Below are positions 55,187 through 64,000 of a DNA stretch of 64,000 bases, in pieces. The DNA is from Maricaulaceae bacterium (GTDB lineage Bacteria; Pseudomonadota; Alphaproteobacteria; Caulobacterales; Maricaulaceae): contig JAHCJP010000003.1 in the NCBI GenBank assembly GCA_026126205.1, positions 202,460 to 266,459 on the forward strand, written 5' to 3'. The position numbers were made by a program, and so were the translations under genes. The notes beneath the pieces are model-generated. The model did no database searches. It worked only from the letters and a program-made list of their open reading frames with translations, and was not told the origin of the DNA. Every line of letters begins with the position of its first letter. Positions within the stretch are counted from its first letter, which is position 1.

Positions 55187-57610
55187 TCAGGAAGCCGAGG
55201 CCGCGCCCAGCCGCACCACCTTGCCGGAGACAGTGAAGGCCTTTCTGTGCGGCGGGCTGGCGCCGAAATAGGCCGGGGCCTCGCCCGGGGTCACCGGCGG
55301 AGCAATCAGATAACCCTGCACCTCGGTGCAGCCCAGTTCGCGCAGGAAGGCCAGCTCCGCCGCCGTCTCAACACCCTCGGCGACGACGCCGACGCCGAGA
55401 TCGCTGGCCAGCGACACCGTGGCCCGCACGATGGCGCGCGATTCCCGGTTCTCCGCCATGCCGGAGACGAAGCTGCGGTCGATCTTGATCTTGTCGAAAG
55501 GAAAGCTGCGCAGATAGCTCAGCGAGGAATAGCCGGTGCCGAAATCATCCATGGCGATGCGAACGCCCAGCGCCTTCAGCCGCGCCAGCATACGCCGGGC
55601 GCCGGTCTCGTCGGCGATCAGCACGCCTTCGGTGATCTCCACCTCCAGCCGCGCCGGGTCCAGCCCCGTGGCCTTCAGCGCCTGTTCGACGCACAGAGCG
55701 AGATTGCCGCGCCTGAATTGCGCCGGGCTGACATTGACGGCGACACGGATCGGCCACGGCCAGCGCGACGCCTCGCGGCAGGCCTCGTGCAGCACCCATT
55801 CGCCCATAGGCAGAATCAGGCCGGTCTCCTCGGCCAGCGGAATGAACTCGTCCGGGCCGACGCGGCCGCGCTCGGGATGATTCCAGCGCACCAGCGCCTC
55901 GAAGCCGGCGATCTCGCCGGTGGCGGTCAGCGCCTGCGGCTGGTAGCGCAGCTCCAGCTCGCCCTGCTCGATGGCGGCGCGCAAATCCTCTTCCTGGCGG
56001 CGGCGCTCGCGCAGCGCCGCATCCATCGCCGGTTCGAAAAGCCGTAATCCTCCGCGCGACTCTTCCCGGGCGCGGTCCAGCGCGATGCCGGCATGGCGCA
56101 TCAGCACGCCCGCCTCCTCACCGTCGCCGGGGAACATTGCGAGACCGGCCGTGGCGCCGGCGCGCAGCGCGACGCCCTCGATCTCGTAAGGCGCGGCCAT
56201 GTCCTCCAGCAGCAGCTCGGCGAAAGCCGCCGCCGCCTTCGGGTTCGAGACACCCGGCAGCAGGACGGCGAATTCGTCGCCGCCCAGCCGCGCCGCCAGC
56301 GCTCCGGGCGGCAGCCGCCGCCGCAGGCGGTCCGCCGCCATGACCAGCAGCGCATCTCCGAACCCGTGGCCGTGCAGGTCGTTGACGCTTTTGAATCCGT
56401 CCAGATCCATGCACATCACCGCCGCGTGCCGGCCCTCGCGCAGCGCCATCTCCAGCTCCGCCGCCAGCCCGTCCCGGAACCGCGCCCGGTTGGCCAGCCC
56501 GGTCAGCGGATCACGTTGCGCCAGATCGCGGATGCGCTCTGCGGCGGTTTCACGGTCGCGCGCATCGCGCAGGGCGAACACCCGCCGCGCGCCGCCCGCG
56601 GTCACCAGCGGTCGCGAAAGAATGTCGACAGGCAGGCTCTCGCCATCGGCCCGCCGCAGGCGGCAGGTAACCGGCTCTCCGTCGCGCGCGGCGCCAAGCA
56701 CCGCCTGCGCATCCGGCTCGGCGAAATCCTCCAGCCGGCGTCCCAGCAGCGCCTTGCGCTCCACGCCCAGCAGATCGCACAGCCGGGCATTGGCGTCGAT
56801 GATGCGTCCGTCCAGCTCCACCGCCACGCCCTCGAAACTGGCGTCGGCCAGCTCGCGCAGGCGGCGGCGCTCGTCGCTGCGGCGGGCGCTGAGATGCCGG
56901 TCGAAGATCGCGCCCATCAGGCCCGCGCCCAGCACAGCGATCGCCGCGAAAGCCACCGTCCAGGCCACGAGCACCCGCGACATCACCACGTCCGGCGCCG
57001 GAACCGTAGGATCAGCGACAAGATTGAGCGCGCCCATGCCGGTGAAATGCAGGCCGACCACGCCCAGAGTCAGCACCGCGGCCCCGGCCAGCGGCCGCGG
57101 CCGGGGCTCGCGCAGGATCAGCCGCGACGCCGCCGCACCCGCCGCCGCCGCGATCAGGGTCGAGGCGACGACCAGATCCGCCGCCCATTCAATGCGCGCC
57201 GCCGCGACCATGCCGGCCATGCCGGTATAATGCAGCACCACGACGCCGAGCCCGACCAGCGCGCCGCCCAGCAGCTGCGGAACCCGGCCGGCGCCCAGCA
57301 CCGCCGCGGACCAGCCCAGACCAGCTATCACGATGCCGCTGGCCGCCGACAGCAGGGTCTGGGTCATGCCGAAGGCGATCTCCGGCCCGGGCGCATAGGC
57401 CAGCATGGCGATGAAGTGCACACCCCACACGCCGCCGCCGGTGGTGAAAGCGGCGCCGCCCAGCCACACGGCGCGCATCGCGCCGCGCGTTTCGGCGGCG
57501 CGGCGCACCGTCGCCGCCGCCGCGCAGGCGGCGAACACGCACAGCAGCCCGGCCAGCAGAACCAGGCGCAAATCGTGTTCGGTGACCAGGCAATCGATGA
57601 CACGCAGCAT
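55187..57610 (-). CDS. MHYT-PAS-GGDEF-EAL cyclic-di-GMP protein
   Basis: An 807-residue membrane protein with an N-terminal MHYT sensor (motifs HFIAML, HYTGMAG, HFTGMGA in a block of about seven hydrophobic segments to residue 230), a PAS domain (about 245-365), GGDEF (about 370-530) and EAL (about 545-785). GGDEF is intact (ARLGGDEFAVLL), and the EAL has EALVRW, EITEG and DDFGTGYSSL, so both synthesis and breakdown are possible. The inhibitory RxxD site before GGDEF is missing (PPGALAARLGGDEF). MHYT modules are thought to sense oxygen, CO or NO through copper. It is divergent from rnhB. Confidence 0.92.
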   Translation of the reverse strand: MLRVIDCLVTEHDLRLVLLAGLLCVFAACAAAATVRRAAETRGAMRAVWLGGAAFTTGGGVWGVHFIAMLAYAPGPEIAFGMTQTLLSAASGIVIAGLGWSAAVLGAGRVPQLLGGALVGLGVVVLHYTGMAGMVAAARIEWAADLVVASTLIAAAAGAAASRLILREPRPRPLAGAAVLTLGVVGLHFTGMGALNLVADPTVPAPDVVMSRVLVAWTVAFAAIAVLGAGLMGAIFDRHLSARRSDERRRLRELADASFEGVAVELDGRIIDANARLCDLLGVERKALLGRRLEDFAEPDAQAVLGAARDGEPVTCRLRRADGESLPVDILSRPLVTAGGARRVFALRDARDRETAAERIRDLAQRDPLTGLANRARFRDGLAAELEMALREGRHAAVMCMDLDGFKSVNDLHGHGFGDALLVMAADRLRRRLPPGALAARLGGDEFAVLLPGVSNPKAAAAFAELLLEDMAAPYEIEGVALRAGATAGLAMFPGDGEEAGVLMRHAGIALDRAREESRGGLRLFEPAMDAALRERRRQEEDLRAAIEQGELELRYQPQALTATGEIAGFEALVRWNHPERGRVGPDEFIPLAEETGLILPMGEWVLHEACREASRWPWPIRVAVNVSPAQFRRGNLALCVEQALKATGLDPARLEVEITEGVLIADETGARRMLARLKALGVRIAMDDFGTGYSSLSYLRSFPFDKIKIDRSFVSGMAENRESRAIVRATVSLASDLGVGVVAEGVETAAELAFLRELGCTEVQGYLIAPPVTPGEAPAYFGASPPHRKAFTVSGKVVRLGAASAS

Positions 57611-57697
57611 GAGGAATCCGGTTCCGGCGCAGTTGGAAGCCTTCTAAACACGGACAGCGTGTAAACGGCGTTAGCGAACATGGTTAAGGGCGGGTCA

Positions 57698-60070
<2,373 letters not shown>

Positions 60071-60191
60071 GCCTTGAAGCTAGCGCCGCGCCGGGCGCCG
60101 CGTCCAGCGAAAGCCGGGCGGTGAAACCCCGTGCCGCCCGCAAAGCCGCGTGCTAGCCTTGCGCGCCGCTTCCAAGGCCGGGGAGAAAGCC

Positions 60192-60644
60192 ATGAAAACC
60201 ACCATCATCCGCATGATCGCGGCCGGGGGGCTGTGCGCCGCGTTCGCCGCCCACGCCGGCGCCCAGACGCCGGACGGCGCCCGTCACGGCAGCCAGATGG
60301 ACATTCCGTTCGAGGAGCCGTTCCCCGGCGTCCGCTTCGGCACCGTCTGGGGCGATCGCGCCGCCGGGCCGCACGGCACCTTCGTGCAGTTCGCGCCGGG
60401 CGTGGCCTCGCCGCCGCACGCGCACAGCCATGACACCCATAATGTCGTCATCTACGGCGTGGTCGAGAACCCTTATGTGGGAGAGGAAAACCCGCCGCGC
60501 TTCACCGCCGGGGACCACTGGCTGGTTCCGGCGGGTGCGATGCATGTCACCGCCTGCGTTTCGGCGACGCCGTGCCTGTTCTACGTGCATCAGCACGGCC
60601 CGCACGACGTGATCATGGACGAAGGCGGCCCCGCGGCGGACTAG
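60192..60644 (+). CDS. Secreted cupin-like protein (DUF4437-type)
   Basis: A 150-residue protein with a signal peptide (MKTTIIRMIAAGGLCAAFAA, cleaved after HAGA near residue 24) and a cupin barrel. PHAHSHDTHNVVIYGVV offers several His ligands, and HVTACVSATPCLFYVHQHGPHD has two Cys that could form a disulfide in the periplasm. GGGGAGAAAG precedes the ATG. Its last bases overlap the end of the convergent TPR gene. Function unknown. Confidence 0.8.
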   Translation: MKTTIIRMIAAGGLCAAFAAHAGAQTPDGARHGSQMDIPFEEPFPGVRFGTVWGDRAAGPHGTFVQFAPGVASPPHAHSHDTHNVVIYGVVENPYVGEENPPRFTAGDHWLVPAGAMHVTACVSATPCLFYVHQHGPHDVIMDEGGPAAD

Positions 60645-62542
60645 CGCGCCAGCAAGGCTTCCAGTTCGGCCCGTTCGGCCGCCGTCAGGTCCATACCCGC
60701 CGCGGCCCGGAAGCGGTCCTGAGCCTCGCCTTCGCGGCCCTGCGCCGCCAGCGCCCGGCCCCAGGCCAGGTGCAGCGCGCCCCAGCGCGGCGCGCGTTCG
60801 GCGGTGGCGCGATACTGGCGCGCGCGGCGCCGCGCCAGTCGCCCTGCGCGGCGAGCGCGTCGCCGAGGAATTTCAGCGGATCAGCCCAGCGGCGCGCGCC
60901 GGGCGGCCTCGCGCAGGGCCGCCGCCGCGCCGTCACGATCACCGCGCGCCAGCCGCGCCAGCCCCCAGGCCAGATCGGCGTCGGCGAGGCTGGGCGCCGC
61001 TTCGGAGGCGGCGGCGAACAGCGCGTCGGCCAGTTCATCCCGGCCCCGCGCCGCCGCAATATCGGCCCGTGCGATCATCACCGGATAGGCGTCTTCGGGC
61101 AGGCCCTGCAGCAGGGCCTCGCCGCCGTCCGGATCGCCGATGCGCGACATCGCCGCCGCCATGACCGGAGCGAGGTTCATCATCAGCTGTCCGCGAAACC
61201 CTTCCGGTATCTCCTCCACCGCCGCCAGCATGGCGGGCAGGGGCGCCAGCATCGTCCGCCAGTCGTGCTGAAAATACGCCTCCTGCGCCGCATAGAGATC
61301 GGCCATCGCCACGCCGGGAAGGAACTCGCCCTCGGTCACGCCGCGCAGGCGGCGGGCGGTTGTGAAGTCGCGCCGCGACATCTCGGCATAGGCCTGCTGG
61401 TGGCGCATGGCCTGGGCGCCGGCCACGTCCATAGCCGCCGCCTGGGCGAAAATCCGCGCGGCGGTTTCGTAATCATGCCGTTGCAGGTGCAGGTCGCCGG
61501 CCAGCGATTCGGCCATGCCGCGGCGCACATCAGGGTTGTAATCATCGCCTGATCGCATGTGGCGGGCGGCCAGCGCCAGCGCCTGGTGCGCCGCCTCGGC
61601 CTGGCCCAGCGCCTCATAGGCGCCGCGCAGATTGGAATGGATCAGGCCGAAATCGGGATGCGCGGCCGCTGCATGTTCGCCCAGGGCGATCACCTCGTCA
61701 TACCGGCCCTCCTCGATCAGCAGTCCCATCAGCCCAGCCAGCGCCCATTTGCGGTCGGTGGCCGCGCCCTCGGCCGCCAGCCGCTCCAGCGCCGAGCGCG
61801 CCTCGTCCATGCGCCCGGAATCCATCAGATACACCGCATGGCGGTAGGGCTGGGTTCGGGCGAAAATCGCTTCCGCCGCCTGCGACAGCGCGTCTTCCAG
61901 CTCGTTCTCGTCCGCCGCGATCAGCGGCGCCGGCTGGCCGCCGGCGCGGGCCGTGATCTGCAGAGCGCCGCCTGGCGTGCGCACGATCTCGCCGGTGATG
62001 CGAACCTCCTCGCCCAGCCAGGCGCGCAGAAATCGCCACAGCTCTCCCGCCGAAACCCCGGTCTGGGGAATCTCCACCGCCACCTCGTCGCCCCAGCTGT
62101 CGACATAGGTGTTGGCGGCGCGCATCGAGCTGGTCTGCGCCTGCATCTCGGCCAGCCGGTCCAGCAGCCGCGCGGCTACCGCCGTGCCGGTCAGGCCGCG
62201 GGCCTCCATCTCCTGCGGGACGGAAAAGGGCTGGATGGTCAGGCCGCGATACTGACTGGCGCTCCACACCACGCCAGCGACCAGCACCACGGCGGCGAAC
62301 GCCAGCGCCGCCATCAGAATGGCCATGGCGGCCATGGCGCGTTCGCGGGCGATCTGCCAGCCGCGATGCTTCAGATCGGTCTCGATCAGCCGCGTCTGGC
62401 GCAGCAGCATCTCACGCGCGGTGTCGCCCGGCGCCTCGCCCGCCACCTGCGCGCGCACGGCGATGGTCAGCGGATCAGGCGACACCGGCAGGGAATCGTC
62501 CTTCGCCCCGTCCGGCGGCCTGTTCTGGTCTTTTGCGTTCAT
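60641..62542 (-). pseudogene. Membrane-anchored TPR protein with two compensating frameshifts
   Basis: A TPR-type protein: cytoplasmic N-terminus, one membrane segment (about residues 75-100, AILMAALAFAAVVLVAGVVW), then a long periplasmic helical-repeat part. As written, the first frame ends at a TGA at 60881-60883 after ARRAPLG. Between there and about 60835 the good protein sequence (WADPLKFLGDALAAQGDWRGAAR) is in another frame. From about 60835 to the TAG at 60641-60643 it returns to the first frame (QYRATAERAPRWGALHLAW). Two small indels in GC-rich runs 45 bases apart explain this. The intact protein would be near 633 residues. True mutation and assembly error are both possible. Confidence 0.75.
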
Positions 62543-62617
62543 GACCCTCCCCCGGCCCGTCACGCTTTTACGGAAACTGGCAAAAACCACAGCCCGTGAA
62601 CAGGGCCGGGCGGATTT

Positions 62618-63943
62618 TCACATCTGGCGCGCGCCGGGCCGCACCCTTCGCATCAGCCAGTAAAGAACGGCGCCGAAGGCCAGAAAGCCGGCGGTGATCA
62701 GCATCGAGTTCAGCGGCACGTTCGACAGCAGCACCAGCGAGCCGCCGACCGCCAGCACCGGAACCGTCCAGCCCAGCGGCGCGCGGAAGCTTCCGGCCTC
62801 GCCGCCGAAGCGCTTGCGCAGACGGGGCATGGCGAGAATGCAGGCCATGTAGACAAGCACCCGCACGAAAGCGCTCATCGCCGCCAGCCAGAAGAAGGAG
62901 CCATAGAGCGCCAGCGCGAAGCCCAGCGCCGCGAACACCAGAATCGACACCATTGGCGTTTTGTGCCGCGGATGCACGAAGGCGAACCAGGCCGGCAGGC
63001 TGTCCTCCCGCGCCATGGCGTAGGTCAGGCGCGGCGCGGTGAACACCGTGCCGGCGATATTGCCGCCGACCGAGACGATCACCCCCACGGTCAGCAACAG
63101 CGCCCCGGCCGGACCGAACAGCACCGCCGCGACATCGACCAGCGCGCGCTCTGATTCCGCCAGGTCCGGCAGCACCGCCATGCTGACCATCTGGATCGCC
63201 ACATACAGCACCGTCACCACGCCCAGCCCCCAGAACAGGCCGGCGCGCATGTCGCGCTGCGGATTGCGGGCCTCGCCCGCCGGCACCAGCGCCGATTCCC
63301 AGCCCACGAAAGCGTAGATCACCAGCAGCATCGCCGCCCCCCACTCCCCGGCGCCCGGCAGGGGCGCGCCGGGACCGGGCAGCGCTTCCGGGCTCAGCCA
63401 GGCGAGCCCGAACAGCACTAGCGCGATCAGCGGCAGGAATTTCAGGATCGTCAGCAGGCTGACCGCCTGCATGGCGCGCTTGACGCCGATGATGTTGATG
63501 AAAGCGAGGCCGCCGATGATCGCCGCGATCAGCGCGATGCGCACCGGGCCTTCCGCCGCGTCGACCCAGAAAAAGGCGAGACTGGCGACCAGCAGGTTGA
63601 TATTGGCGGCGAAGGCCGTCACCCGCGTCGCATACACCGCCAGCCCGGTCTGGAAGCCCGCGAAGCGGCCGAAGGCCTCTCCCACATAGGCCACCGGCCC
63701 GCCGGTATGACGGAAATAACTCGATATCTCGGCGAAGCAGACCATGATCAGGCCCAGCAGCGCCGCGCAGGCGAGGAACACCAGCGGGCTGTAGACCCCG
63801 GTCAGCGCCGCCGCGCCGGCCGGCACGGCGAAAATGCCGGCGCCGATCATGCCGTTGACCACCAGCGCCCACACGCCCCAGACCGTCATCTGACGGACCA
63901 GCGGCTCGCCATTGTTTGCGTTGTTTCCGTTCGCGCTCATCAT
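62618..63943 (-). CDS. APC-family amino acid permease
   Basis: A 441-residue secondary transporter with about twelve membrane segments, of the amino acid-polyamine-organocation family. VVNGMIGAGIFAVPAGAAALTG is the conserved first-segment substrate loop, followed by FAEISSYFRHTGGPVAYVGEAFG and IYAFVGWESALVPAGEARNPQRD, all normal for APC. Substrate unknown. The ATG at 63941-63943 has a second in-frame ATG after it. GGGGGATG precedes the start. Confidence 0.92.
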   Translation of the reverse strand: MMSANGNNANNGEPLVRQMTVWGVWALVVNGMIGAGIFAVPAGAAALTGVYSPLVFLACAALLGLIMVCFAEISSYFRHTGGPVAYVGEAFGRFAGFQTGLAVYATRVTAFAANINLLVASLAFFWVDAAEGPVRIALIAAIIGGLAFINIIGVKRAMQAVSLLTILKFLPLIALVLFGLAWLSPEALPGPGAPLPGAGEWGAAMLLVIYAFVGWESALVPAGEARNPQRDMRAGLFWGLGVVTVLYVAIQMVSMAVLPDLAESERALVDVAAVLFGPAGALLLTVGVIVSVGGNIAGTVFTAPRLTYAMAREDSLPAWFAFVHPRHKTPMVSILVFAALGFALALYGSFFWLAAMSAFVRVLVYMACILAMPRLRKRFGGEAGSFRAPLGWTVPVLAVGGSLVLLSNVPLNSMLITAGFLAFGAVLYWLMRRVRPGARQM

Positions 63944-64000
63944 CCCCCGCGTTCTACGCGGGGCAGGCTAGGCCGCGGGCGCGGAGCAGGGCAAGGCGCA

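Overview
The window looks like a chromosomal segment of a high-GC alphaproteobacterium. The clearest markers are a CcrM-type GANTC methyltransferase directly behind rnhB, a GTTC-N7-GTTC (alphaproteobacterial LexA-type) box, a CtrA-like half-site pair at ccrM, and housekeeping blocks such as rplY-pth-ychF and glyQ-glyS-ppdK. A Caulobacterales/Maricaulales/Hyphomonadales-like host fits best, but this is inferred from gene content only. No rRNA, tRNA or CRISPR array was recognised, and no gap without a gene or mobile element exceeds about 300 bases.

Region 1 (1-28743) is a surface-polysaccharide locus. It holds sulfate activation (cysD, cut by the left edge), GDP-fucose synthesis (gmd, fcl), a galE gene broken by a 22-bp tandem duplication, two GT2 glycosyltransferases (one fused to a DUF115/CST-I-like domain and a membrane tail), a phosphomannomutase/phosphoglucomutase, a PAPS-type sulfotransferase, an FkbM methyltransferase, an exostosin-like protein, UDP-glucose dehydrogenase and two separate Wzm/Wzt-type ABC exporters. 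The most notable element is a two-gene cassette at 7981-12623. A 1312-residue protein joins two nucleotidyltransferase modules to a complete PEP-synthase-like kinase. It is followed at once by a gamma-glutamyl-hydrolase-type glutamine amidotransferase. This is the enzyme set of the Campylobacter capsular phosphoramidate pathway (glutamine kinase, CTP:phosphoglutamine cytidylyltransferase, gamma-glutamyl-CDP-amidate hydrolase), with kinase and cytidylyltransferase fused in one polypeptide. I infer that the glycan is decorated with phosphoramidate.

Within region 1, 12678-18050 is an AT-richer, insertion-sequence-ridden island: a decayed IS3 copy, a foreign-looking Wzm/Wzt pair, an apparently intact IS5-family (IS427-type) element with a -1 frameshift site, and an IS21 remnant, followed by the AT-rich fkbM gene.

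Region 2 (28890-46581) is mostly core: rplY, pth, ychF, small membrane proteins, cupin and DUF3224 proteins, enoyl-CoA hydratase, a drug-efflux MFS transporter, a HepT/MntA toxin-antitoxin pair, a SleB-like hydrolase, ppdK, glyS/glyQ flanked by palindromic intergenic repeats, an S49 protease, a tRNA methyltransferase-like protein and DUF2007.

Region 3 (46690-64000) carries polyprenyl diphosphate synthase, an overlapping group (WecA-like transferase, ispE, TPR lipoprotein), ETF-ubiquinone oxidoreductase, a family-4-like uracil-DNA glycosylase, an SOS-box-preceded radical SAM protein, an MHYT-GGDEF-EAL protein, rnhB-ccrM, a fatty-acid-hydroxylase-like protein, a cupin, a TPR gene with two compensating frameshifts and an APC permease.
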